From the NCBI GenBank assembly GCA_037127255.1, contig JBANSL010000002.1, positions 6,120,001-6,184,000 on the forward strand: DNA of 64,000 bases, read 5' to 3'. A model generated the notes under the pieces. That model was not told the DNA's origin. It was given only the letters and a program-made list of their open reading frames with translations, and ran no database searches. Source of the DNA: Persicaria tinctoria. Its lineage: Eukaryota > Streptophyta > Magnoliopsida > Caryophyllales > Polygonaceae. Shown one piece after another: positions 36,801-47,100 of the stretch. Both the position numbers and the translations under genes were made by a program. How positions within the stretch are numbered: position 1 is the first letter of the stretch; the number at the start of each line of letters is the position of its first letter.

Positions 36801-37048
36801 AGGTGAAGAGAGAAATCTTGGATAAACTGGGCTTTTCAAGTTCACCAGGTTTATGCTCCAAACTTGGCCACTCAGGACTCTTGTATTATTAAAGCTCTTG
36901 CTAAACCTCTTTTGGTTTTCTACTAACAGAAAAGACTGGAGCCAGGACTAAAAGCATAGCAGCATTTTTCTCCAAAAGGTGCATGCCACCATCTTGCAAT
37001 CGTGCTGATCCCACCAAAACCTCGATGGCCGGCTCACAGGGACAGTAG
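30891..37048 (+). CDS. FAS1: Chromatin assembly factor 1 large subunit FAS1
   Basis: Twelve exons: 30891-31349, 32007-32109, 32458-32605, 32686-32809, 33356-33720, 33815-34135, 34571-34652, 34876-35013, 35748-36164, 36288-36425, 36803-36848 and 36930-37048. They give 819 residues, close to 815 in Arabidopsis. CAF-1 deposits H3-H4 behind replication forks, and FAS1 is the p150 equivalent. A nuclear-localisation-like KRQRVK lies near residue 22. The lysine/glutamate/arginine-rich KER coiled coil spans about residues 237-335. The conserved block with SWHHLGHSIRSRSGQHWG and RPAFYGVWPKK follows, then the acidic region (about 525-580, DYDIDSDEEWEEEE). A C-terminal winged-helix-like segment lies near residues 720-765. 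PCNA-binding-like motifs are MERFL (341-345) and SIAAFF (789-794). Two ATGs open the frame, MM; either may be used. Confidence 0.95.
31569..31650. mobile_element. Tiny fold-back element in FAS1 intron 1
   Basis: Starts GGGCTCGTTTGGATAGTCAT and ends TATGCAAACTGAGCCT. The roughly 30 bp ends are imperfect reverse complements, so most of the 82 bp folds on itself. GGGCTCGTTTGG-type ends occur in hAT-like MITEs. No clear 8 bp target duplication is seen. Confidence 0.5.
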
Positions 37049-38383
37049 CCTGCAGAAGTACACATATATCAAGTGCCCACATGATCCTTGTCTATAACTA
37101 ATCCTCTCCTTCTTTTTTCTTCTGTTTGTGTGATCAGGTTTGCATAACAAGTAGCGGGTTGATGGAGTCTTTTGACCTGGGGGCTTATAAAGCCAGTGAT
37201 GTAGTTTGAGTGAAAAAAGCCCACATATAACCCCGAGTCCTGGACTGGTGACTCCTGGGTTTGCACATATGACGTGTATAGTCTTCTTTCCATAGTTGTC
37301 CTTGGTAGCCTTTTGGCCTGGATTTTCAGGGTTGCTGCTAGTTTTGGATGTAGACTGAATTGATAAATTTTGGCGCTGTTAGCATATTACGGCCCTTAAT
37401 TTCCATCTTTTGAAACCAGGCAAGAAGGCAATTTTAGGTTTGTAGTCTTCTTAACTGGGTACAGCAAATACACTGAATGTTCCTATTAGTTCAAAGAGTA
37501 ACTCGGGTAGTTATGCTTGCCGTTGTTATTTGTATCGAAAGAAAATCATTTGTTATGAATCTCTGGCTTTGGGTTCCCCCGTTCCCAGTTTTTGCTGTCA
37601 ACGTGCAATATGTTTATACATGTGCGGCAGCAAGGTTTTCTTGTTTAACCAGATCTCGATTATGAGCTAGCAATGGGTTTGTTCTGGGTTGGGTTGCTTA
37701 TAGCTCCAGCTAATTGCCAACTGGTCATCGAATCGTTTTTAGAAGAAAGGGTAGTGACATTGATGCACAAGTGCTGACAACAACCACGCTGTCAGAGGAG
37801 TACAAGTATTATATGTGAAGTAAATCTATGACCATATCTTCACAACGCATATTCAAGCAGAATCATATTTGCAACACCCCAAAGAAGATTGTAATCACCT
37901 TTTTGTGACCATTTTCTGAATCATACAAGTTCATGTCACAGAGAAACGCAAAATTCACAGATCATAAGATTTCACAGCATTTCAATGGCCTCAAACCTCA
38001 GATTCACCTCCAGCTCCAAGTGTTGGCAGCTGCAGGAACTATGAGAACAAACGAAGGAGATATACATACACTGTGATTCAAACTACCGGGCTGCAATGGT
38101 GTTAAACTGTTAATGTGTTATACATACACTGTGATACCCGGGTAGATTGAACAATATCAATTCAAAATTGAACTTTGAAGATTTCAAGGAAGCAGTATTA
38201 CTAAAGAAAGAATATATAAATTCAAGCTATTAGACATGAATCAATGTAATCAAGTCTATATTACATCCGGTTCAACCCACATTGCAAACCCTAACTTCCC
38301 TCGTTACAACCCAAACAACTAAAGAATTTCACAGCAAAGCACCAAGAAGCAGAAATTGAAGCAATTGAATAGTAATTGAAGAC
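37049..38383. other. Spacer between convergent FAS1 and membrane-protein genes
   Basis: 1.3 kb between two convergent genes, containing both 3' UTRs. A TACATACACTGTGAT-type phrase occurs twice near 38060 and 38120. I see no gene, transposon end or RNA in this stretch. Confidence 0.5.
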
Positions 38384-38950
38384 TTAAACTTGGAACGGCC
38401 AGGGCCAGTTGGCCAAATTCTCCTCCCCCTGAACCTTAGCGCTGCCCCGGCCATCGGTACCGTCGAGGTAAGCGTAGTACTTGAGGAAGAAAGAGAGGGT
38501 GAGCACCAACCACTCAAGGAAGAAGATAGTGGCGCAGAGGCCGCCGGCGAGCTTCAAGATGATGACGCCGTCCTCCTCCAGGACATAGGATTTGAGCTTG
38601 GCGAGGAAGTCGTCGGGGCGGGTGAAGATGAGGAGGGAGACGGCGCCCTGGAAGATGGCGGAGAGGACTGTGGCGACCATGTGGGCGCCGTACCAGCGGA
38701 GGCTTCCGCGGGAGGCGGATGCGCAGCCGGCGACGGCGCCGAGTACTGTGAGGAGTTGGAGGAGGATGAAGAGGAAGCCGCAGACGGCGGGGATGAGGCG
38801 GAGAGAGAGTGTGAGGAAGATACAACTGGAGGCCGCCGCTAAGAGGGCGTAGTTGGTGAAGAGGAAGACTTTGCGGGTTTTGGTGTGGGAGTTTGTTTGG
38901 GTTGTGTAGTTGCTGCTGTTGCTGTTGTTGTTGATCGGAGGAAGACCCAT
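38384..38950 (-). CDS. Plant-specific four-helix membrane protein
   Basis: Single-exon gene of 188 residues. After a short polar N-terminus rich in Asn, Ser and Thr, hydrophobic segments lie at about residues 29-50 ([20 protein letters not shown]), 52-75 ([20 protein letters not shown]), 89-108 ([19 protein letters not shown]) and 131-153 ([20 protein letters not shown]). The tail ends in NWPWPFQV. It resembles an uncharacterised plant family that I associate with Arabidopsis At5g36710 and At1g65720. No enzyme motif is visible and the function is unknown. Codon-position GC is high, and this creates long spurious open frames on the opposite strand. The start is the only ATG before the conserved body. 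Confidence 0.85.
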   Translation of the reverse strand: MGLPPINNNSNSSNYTTQTNSHTKTRKVFLFTNYALLAAASSCIFLTLSLRLIPAVCGFLFILLQLLTVLGAVAGCASASRGSLRWYGAHMVATVLSAIFQGAVSLLIFTRPDDFLAKLKSYVLEEDGVIILKLAGGLCATIFFLEWLVLTLSFFLKYYAYLDGTDGRGSAKVQGEENLANWPWPFQV

Positions 38951-39238
38951 TTCTAATTTCTTGGTTTGTGAATCTGGGGGATCTCAGATCAGATCTGGGC
39001 TTGGAGTTTTCTATGGAGTTCTTTGTTGAGGAATTCAGAGGGGTGGGAGAGAGATGTGTAGAGTATGTGGAGGGGGAAGGGGAAGAAATAGAGATGCTGC
39101 CGGAGGAGGCAACGGTCAAATTTTGAATATGACCGTTGAAGTCAGGGAGGTTGAGAGCCGGCCAGCCTGGCTAAAGGGTCGATTGAAGGTGTTAACGGCT
39201 AGTTGCGGGAAAAAAGGAGTTAGAGAAAGGAAAGTGCT

Positions 39239-40130
39239 TTTTTTTTTTGGATTTTAAAGGTTAAAATATATTAGATAAATAGATATTTACAAGTGGTTTA
39301 GTTGAGAATGCACTAAGTATCAAGATGAGGACAGACCCTCCTTGTACCTATATGATGAGTGAGACTCATTTCCTAGAGAGTCAATAGGGATGTGGCTAAG
39401 TCATGTGCGGATACTATCTCTTCAAGCTAAGACTATCGGAAGTCGAACACACACGCCAAAGTAATGAGTTGGAGCATCCCCTTCGGCTAAGCCATCAAGG
39501 ATGCTACAAACCACTACTTTGGAATCCCTTATACATCATTAAACAACTAAAGCAAGCTTAAAATCAGTGGAGCAACCAAAAATAAAATGTTGCTCCTGAT
39601 ACATTACAACTTTTAGGTGAAAAACCTTGCTCATTAAACAGCTTAGGGAGTGATCTGCATGGTTATGCACGAGCTGTTTCAACTCAGATTTGGAGTTCCT
39701 CTTCTAGTTGTGCCTCCTCCTGGATCAACCCTTCTTGTAGGCTTGAAGATGTCGTGAAATGTAAGGAGAAGTGGCTACCTAGATATTTGTAAACATGTAA
39801 TTTGATAAGGTGGATCAGCTCAGTTGAGCTCTTTGTCTTGTTTTCAAACACCTTGTCATTCCTGGCTTTCCAAATTTTGTAAATTATTGTTGCCAGGTTA
39901 ATTCTCTTAGCTTTTGATCTCCAGCCCTTTCCTTTAGCTTCCTTCTTCATCCATTTGAGAACTCTTTGCAAGGTGTTCATTCCTCTCCAAATGCCCATCC
40001 ATTGTTTTATCTGCATCCAAATATTCGAAGAAAAATCACAAGCAAAGAAGATGTGCTCATGTGATTCATGTTCTTGATTGCAAAATGGGCATGTAAGATC
40101 AACTTCCCTAGTCTTGATAAGGTCCTTATC
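39239..40130 (-). mobile_element. 5'-truncated LINE with 12 bp target duplication
   Basis: AAGGAAAGTGCT occurs perfectly at 39227-39238 and 40131-40142, flanking an 892 bp element. Right after the left copy comes a run of T, the poly(A) tail of a minus-strand LINE. Near the right end the minus strand encodes the reverse-transcriptase zinc-binding domain: CPFCNQEHESHEHIFFAC, then IWKARNDKVFENKTK, ending at a stop near 39684. Only this 3' end of the LINE is present, as expected from abortive target-primed reverse transcription. Confidence 0.8.
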
Positions 40131-40326
40131 AAGGAAAGTGCTCTTTGCTTGGACTTGGACTAGAGAGAGGGGTAACCATTCCGGAATGGCTCACCAGAAA
40201 TGACTTATGGGTAGTACTCATAGATCCCAGTTCGAATCCCGGAATTGTCGCTCTTTATTTACCTATTCAAGGACTAGTGAGAGGCTGAGAGCACACAGTG
40301 TAAGTACCAAATTGAACTTTGTCTTA

Positions 40327-41001
40327 GACGATGTTTATCAGTGAGCCCCATCCCGGACTCATAACATACTTTTAAACTGTCACGTCAGCTTACGAGCCCC
40401 AATTCAGCTTTTTAATTTTTTCAGCAAATTATTCGTGAGTCCCATCCCGAACTCATAACTTTATAAATGTGTGAATTTTTTTTGAAAAAAAAACATATAC
40501 ATAATGGATGTCTCTGGGTAGATAAAAATAATTTATATTCAAAACGAAAATTTATTATTATTTTTGTTTGTTAAATAAGCCGAAAAATAAATTTACACAA
40601 AATAATAATTAAGAATGTAGGTCATGGCCCACATTTTGCATATGTGAGCCTCTTTTTTCAGGGATCCAAATCCTCCGTCCCCGGTTATCTTCCCTCCCCC
40701 TGTCCGTCCCCCCTCACAAAAACTATTTTTCTTTTTTCTTTTTAATCTATTTTTATTTACGGAGTAATTATTTTATTTTCGTTTTTTTTTAATTACGAAT
40801 TGTGAGGGGGAGAGGTGGAGGGACAGGAGGGGGGACATTTTTGAGGGAAGGGGATTTGATTCCCTCTTTTCAGGTGTCATCTACAAGATTAATTTGGCTT
40901 GGGCTCATTGCCACGTTACTTTTCTCCTTCCTTTTTTTTTGTTTTTTCTTCCAATGAGTTGGCATATTGGTGAGCCCATAGGCTCACCAATAAACGTGCC
41001 C
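40327..41001. mobile_element. PIF-like MITE with a second MITE inside it
   Basis: Left end GACGATGTTTATCAGTGAGC and right end GCTCACCAATAAACGTGCCC are imperfect inverted repeats. TTA flanks both sides (40324-40326 and 41002-41004). At 675 bp it is long because another inverted-repeat element sits inside it. Confidence 0.7.
40662..40863. mobile_element. Nested Mutator-like MITE
   Basis: Begins GGATCCAAATCCTCCG and ends GGGGATTTGATTCC, with CT-rich subterminal stretches that mirror each other (CCTCCCCCTGTCCG versus GGACAGGAGGGGGG). The flanks CTCTTTTTTCAG and CTCTTTTCAG look like a 10-12 bp target duplication differing in the T run. It is inserted in the larger MITE. Confidence 0.6.
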
Positions 41002-41246
41002 TTAGAAATCTAGCAATCTTTATTTTTTTAAAATTTATAATTGCTTGAAATCTCATGATATTTTCTCAAACTTTATATTATGTATTAAACATATCGTATA
41101 TTTTATACCTCAAGGGTATAAGATAAGAAGTCGAATTAGAAAATTGTTTCGATGAATAACATATGTGAAACCTAGGTAATCTATTTTAAAAATGACTAAA
41201 AATGGTAATTGTACAGTCCCGAAAGCTGAGCTTTGAGGAGTGCTAC

Positions 41247-42292
41247 CAGTGGCGGCCGTAGGATCCTCCGAAATGTGAGGCGAAATTTCTAGTGTGTACT
41301 GAGATATTGATCTTGAATAAACTTCTTTAACTAAGCTACGACTTTCAACTTAGCAGTGGATTAAACTTACATTTGCTTGGTTGCTATGGTAGTGGTTTCT
41401 CGTCATTCATTGAAAATTCAAGCATTTGTCATATTTAGAAGTGTAAACTTATCGAAATTCAATCATGCTAAATTCAAGGCTTTTGTATATTAGCTAGGAT
41501 TGTAAACTCGTCAACTTTATAATATCTTTTGGTTCCCAAAAACATGATATAAATTGTGATTTGAATATGTATGGTACGAAAATACAAATATTGCATAAAG
41601 CTTCACAAATTCAATTCACAAACCTCAAATTAAATTCATATATTCCATTCTCAAAATCACATATACACAATAATTAAAACACAAAATTTATTCTCAAAAT
41701 CACAAATTCTAATGAAAATTTCACAAAATTTATTCTCATAATCAAATCCTAATTTCACCAATTTTATGGGGTTTAATTAGTTTACAACTAGAGAATTTGT
41801 ATATAATAGAGAGCTTGGGCCGGAAGTGAGAATGTAATTAAATAAGGGGGTAGAAGGATAGAAAGTAAGTGCAAGTTGAACAAAGAATAAAAAAGCTTTT
41901 TTAGGAGAGGTGAAAGGAATATAATTAAATAAGAGGGTAGAAACATAGAGAGTATGATGCAAGTTGAACAAAGAATAAAAAAACTTTTATAAAGAGTAGG
42001 ATGCAAGTTGAACAAAGAATAAAAAAACTTTTGGGGGAGGTAATTTTTTTTTTTAAAAAAAAGGCTACAAGAATGAATTGAACCCCTAACCTTTTAATCT
42101 GGTTTTATTTTCTTTCCTTCACACCAACCAACTGAGCAAAGTAGATTGGTTGATTTTATATTGATCATAGTTTTACGTATTACAATACTGTCATATATAT
42201 AAATAATTTTTTATTTTTTTCCAAACTCCGGGACACGTGGGTCAAAGGGTGGGACGACCGCCTACGCCCGCCCCACCCTGGGGCCGCTCCTG
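41247..42292. mobile_element. Nonautonomous hAT-like element
   Basis: Left end CAGTGGCGGCC and right end GGCCGCTCCTG (complement CAGGAGCGGCC) are hAT-type termini. AGTGCTAC flanks both sides (41239-41246 and 42293-42300), the 8 bp duplication expected of hAT. Length is 1046 bp. The interior is AT-rich with a tandem repeat and no transposase. Confidence 0.82.
41825..42040 (+). repeat. Tandem repeat inside the hAT-like element
   Basis: A unit containing TGCAAGTTGAACAAAGAATA occurs at about 41868, 41957 and 42002. The first two copies belong to ~88 bp units that also share AATTAAATAAG and GGGTAGAA. The third is a partial copy. Confidence 0.75.
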
Positions 42293-44139
42293 AGTGCTAC
42301 AAGGGCTCAAGTTTGCCTGGGATGGTGGTTACATGTTTGTGATTCTGGCGACGGACTGACAACTTGTAACTACCCTCCTAGGCAAAGAGTTGTCACGGTG
42401 CCACCCGTTGGCTAGCCTTGTTAGTAAGTGTCAAGGCTTTTAGAGTAAGAACTGTTGTGTTTCGTGAAGCTAATCGCGTCGCGGATCACCTAGCTAGCTT
42501 AGCTTTTGATTATAATTATGGTTTAACTGTATTGTTTGACCCACTTGAGGGTGCTTTTAGTTTTTTGCATGATGATGTAAGGGGTCGGTCTATCCCCCAT
42601 ATGCAGACTACTTATCCCTTTTCGTTTTCTAATAAAAGCGTGTCTAGATGCGCGGAGAGCACCGTCTCTCCTTTTGACCAAAAAAAGATGGAATATTTCT
42701 CAAATCAAAATGTTTATCCTTTGCCCTAAGAACACATGATAGAAAATCTATATATGAAATTATTTTTTCAATTTAATGAGATCTCATTCTCGAATGAAAC
42801 CTAATATAATTAAATAGATGAAGTTTAATGGTGAATAATTAAGATAAACAAAAAACAATCATAAAATCTATTAACAAGATGATATTTGTCTATTGATAAA
42901 GATTAACGTCAAAAAATTGCACACCCGTCCTTTTTTTTTTACAAAGTAATTACAAAATGATCTGAAACAAATGCGAAACTTATTTGTCTATTGATAAAGA
43001 GGAAGATAAGGAAGAAAAGAACTGATCATCGACAAGGCGCTAGCGCTGGATGATCTCGTCGATGTTGGCAAAACAGAGCCTAACACTAAGTACAATTAAA
43101 TGATGTTGAATCAGAGGTTGGTGTGGAGGAGACTGTACGTCTGGAGCTAGTGAGGAAATTTTGGAGAGAGAGAGAGGATGGTGTCCAACTGTCCAAGTAT
43201 AGGATAAGCGCGAGTGAGAGTAGAGAAATGACGAGTTCACGTGGTCTCTCAATGTACCGTTTGAGTGGACAAGTCAATTTCAAGAAGAGATATCCATCGA
43301 CCTTGATTGATTAAGTTGATTAGATTAGTAATTACTTTAATTAAAATATAAAATTAGACTCCGTAAGTGTTATGCGTTGTGCACTTGTGCTTTATAGGAA
43401 GGACAAAGACGCAGTGATCAGCGACAGTAGATGACAACGAAGATTCTTCGACAGGAGAGGAAATTAGGGTTTTGAGATAAGGTGGATGAAGTTGAATAAT
43501 GAAAGATCATTATCTACAATTTTGTTATAAAAAATAGGCGCAGTCATTAGTATGTACTGCGATTTTGATTCAACTTGACTCGAAATCAATTTTGATTTAA
43601 ACTTATTCAATCTGAACATATTTGAAACGAATCCGACTCGATCCGAACACATAATATATCAATGACTCCCAACCTATAATTTGACCTAACATTAATTGAA
43701 TCCGAATGGATATATCCGAACCCGACTTGATTAACCCAATTGCACCTCCGGCAGGTTAGGCGGTGTCCCATATTCTTAAACGGATGCAGACTTGCAGTCA
43801 TCGGTACTAGGACTATAGGAGTGACTGTTCCTCGTGATCGTGACTCGTGACTCGTGTGTGACTGGGTCGGGGGATTCAGTTCCAGATTTGTCCCAATTAA
43901 TATACGGTGTCGTTTTCTTCATTATATTTTCCGAGGCTTTCGAAACGCTTCTAATACGACGTCGTTTATCCTCTACCCACAACATAATACTCGTGGTATC
44001 TCTTCTCGTGATTCATGATCTCACCTCTCCTCTCTGCTGAGTGATACGCCCTTGTCCTCTTCTTCTCCTCTTCGGGATTGGGCTCTTCCTCTGCAACTCG
44101 CAAATCACCCTCTAATCCTCCCTCCACGAACGAAAATCC

Positions 44140-47100
44140 ATGGCGATCGATCCAGCCGAACTCAGCAATGATGAGGTTGGTTCTTTTTTTCATATCTTCA
44201 CTTTCCCCAACAATTGTTGTTAATTCCTTTCCCTCTCTCTTTTCATGTGCACTGATAATTTTTTATGCAACTGCTTGAAAAATTCGTTATTTGCGCAAAA
44301 TTACAGTTAAATAGATTGGTTAATTATGTGTCTTGTTCACGATTATGTGCAATTCTTCGCTGCGTGGGATCTGGAATTCGCGAAATAGCTTGTTTGTTGT
44401 GTCTAATCGTAGATCCATTGTGGTGTTTGGAGAAAGTACTCATGGTCTTTGAATTTATGATATATCTTTTGTGAATTATACGGAGTGGTGTTCGATTAGC
44501 TGCCAATTGAATTAATCTCATTGCCGGAGGCGGTAGAGGCTTTGACCTGGAAGGTTGGTGGGGAGCATTGAATCCAAAATGGGATTTTGGATTACTTGGC
44601 TATTTCATGGCTAGAAACTTGAGAACTGCTAATCGTCACACTTGAAATTTGTGACTGCTACAAGATTTAATGAAAGAATCAAAAGATAAATGCAATTAGG
44701 TTATTTGGATCTTGTTCTGTACTTCTGTCTATCAAAGCCTTTTGTCAGGTTTTTGTTTTTCTAATGGCCCTTTACTGTCTTACTATGCTACTAGGTGCTT
44801 CAAAGGGACATCCCATGGGAGACATACATGACCACTAAGTTGATCACTGGGACATCCCTTCAGCTACTGAGGCGTTATGATAAAAAACCCGAAAGCACAA
44901 AAGCACCCTTGCTGGATGATGTAAAGCTTATTATGACTTCAGTTCTCTTCTTTTAATATTATTAGATGTTACCTTTTCTTCACCTTTGAAACTACCTACT
45001 TCTCAGTTTTCTTTCATCTTTCCACCCTCTATATTCACTGGGCTGATCTCCTTTAGATATTTCTCAGTTGTCCTCCGGCTTTCTGTTTGCAATGTTGGCT
45101 TGTTTATACCAGCCTCTGCAATACCCTTGTTTCCACTGATATAACATAGCATTTCAGAAAGTAGGTCTTTTTGCTTCTTTTTTTTGTTGTTGAAATTAAT
45201 CAGATCATGTCATATTATAGGATGGTCCAGCCTACATCCGAGTATTTGTGAGCATACTGCGTGATATTTACAAGGAAGAAACAGTTGAATATGTCCTTGC
45301 TTTAATTGATGACATGCTGACTGGTAACCTTGAAGATCCTCATTCTTCTGTCATTACAACTATTTTTTATATTGATGTTTGTTCAGAATTTGTTGTGTTA
45401 ATGCTTCATTATTTCACCCTTTGCAGCAAACCCCAAACGAGCAAGATTATTTCATGACAAATCACTTGCTACAGAGGATGTATATGAACCTTTCTTAAGT
45501 TGAGTTTCTCACTCACCCTAGTGGGAATGCTAGATATTCTTATGGATGCATATCCCTACTTAATGCTTTATGTTATCTATCTGGGGATGAGGCCGTAGGA
45601 TACTTTCAGATACCTTATTTATAACTTGGTTGGTTATCCGTGTGCTGCTTTCTATTTATATCATAAATGGTATAATATTTAATTTACTACATGTAAAAAT
45701 AGTTTCATCTCATTTGAGAAGTTGAAGCATATGCTTTTCATCTATTTTTTGAATTTGAAGTCAATCCCTTTTGTGAAAATAAATGTTTAGTTTATTTCTT
45801 GAAAGCCAAAGCACTACTTTCATTCTCACATTTTCAGTTAAAGTATATCCTTTATGATGAGATCATAAGAACAAGTTTAGCATTAATGATTATCCCCCAT
45901 TTTGATGATAGCAATTCACTAATCATCAATTTGTTTTATTCAACTTGTTCAATTCTAAAACGTTTCAGCTTTGTTCACTTCAGGTTGCTTTGGAGGGGCA
46001 ACTGGTTCATTCAAGAGAAGAGCTGCAAGATACTCTCCCTGATAGTAAGGTAGTTAAACCTTAGTAGTTATTGGACTGTTTTATGAGCTATTTTCATATT
46101 TATGCACTCTTTGCACTTCACTTCAATTCACTGATATTGTTAAGTTTGTCATATCAGTGCTAGACCAAAAATCTATCAGGGTGCAACTGCCAACGGAGAA
46201 GCCTCAGATTCAAAGAGCAAATTCACTACTCTTGATGATGTTTTGAAAGGGTTGGTTGAGTGGCTTTGTGCACAGGTTTGTACTGTGTATCATTTTTTGT
46301 TCCTTTAGTTCATTTGTTTTTTTTTAAAGACATGGTTATTTGGTTGTTATTTTTCAAACATTGAGCATATGTACTTTCTTTTGATTTTCTCAGCAAAGGA
46401 GGCTACATAGATGAATGTTTAATTCTGTAGGGGTCTTCGAAATGTAGTTTTCCTTGCCATTTTCAGTTATAGACCCATCAGTGCATAGTTTCATATGTCA
46501 GTATGTTTCTTGTTGATATATGTTCTCGTTATTATTTTTTCAGCTCAGGAAACCTAGCCATCCCAGTCGTGCAATCCCAGTTTCTATCACTTGCCTTGCT
46601 GTCATATTGAAAGAACCTTTAGTCAGGTCCTGTTTCGTACAAGCAGATGGTGTGAAGCTTCTCATCCCTTTAATTTCCCCAGCATCTACTCAGCAATCTA
46701 TGCAGGTAAAATTTGTGATATTATGACTGATTGTTCGGCAACAGTTCCTTTGGAACCTCATGTTTTACGCCTTTGCTAATATTCAGAGCTTGCCTAATAT
46801 ATTCTTTAGTACTTGTTCACTCACTATGATTTTGTGACAGCTTCTTTATGAAACATGTCTTTGTATCTGGCTGTTGTCCTTCTATGAACCTGCAATTGAA
46901 TACTTGGCTACTTCCAGAAGTCTGCCACGTCTGGCTGAGGTGATTAAAAGTTCGACAAAAGAGAAGGTAAGCTTCTAGGTTTATTTGAAATGATTTTGGA
47001 ATGTGTGCCCATGGGCACACATTAAACAACCCCCAAAAGGAAAGATTCACCTTAAAAGAGTGCATTTTCCTAGATTCACCGTTATCTGAAACCAAAAAGT

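Larger units (their letters stand above)
41205..42729 (+). pseudogene. LINE RNase H-like region, interrupted
   Basis: Plus-strand frames on both sides of a hAT-like element read as an RNase H/RVT_3 domain of a plant LINE. Upstream is an AEL motif followed by a stop; downstream GLKFAWDGGY, then VVFREANRVADHLASLAF, the typical C-terminal REANxxADxLA motif. The frame ends at 42729. The copy is dead because of stops and the insertion. Confidence 0.7.
38951..44139. other. Transposon-rich intergenic region
   Basis: Gap of 5.2 kb between divergent genes: the membrane protein and V-ATPase H. The membrane-protein promoter occupies ~38951-39226. The elements at 39.24-42.73 kb are listed separately. 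A stretch at 42.9-43.5 kb has moderate GC and nothing recognisable. 43.7-44.14 kb should be the V-ATPase H promoter and 5' UTR. Confidence 0.6.

Noticed and set aside
38390..38852. Plus-strand open frames of 150 and 86 residues
   Set aside because: They are antisense shadows of the membrane-protein gene, produced by its high GC content, with acidic or basic low-complexity translations.
38514..39119. Minus-strand open frame of 201 residues overlapping the membrane-protein gene
   Set aside because: It is the same strand in another frame, rich in Pro, Leu, Arg and His as expected of an out-of-frame GC-rich gene.
40225..40250. tRNA gene at the GTTCGAATCCC motif
   Set aside because: No acceptor stem or anticodon arm can be folded; at most a SINE remnant.
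41777..42015. Minus-strand open frames of 64 and 75 residues
   Set aside because: They are translations of the tandem repeat inside the hAT-like element.
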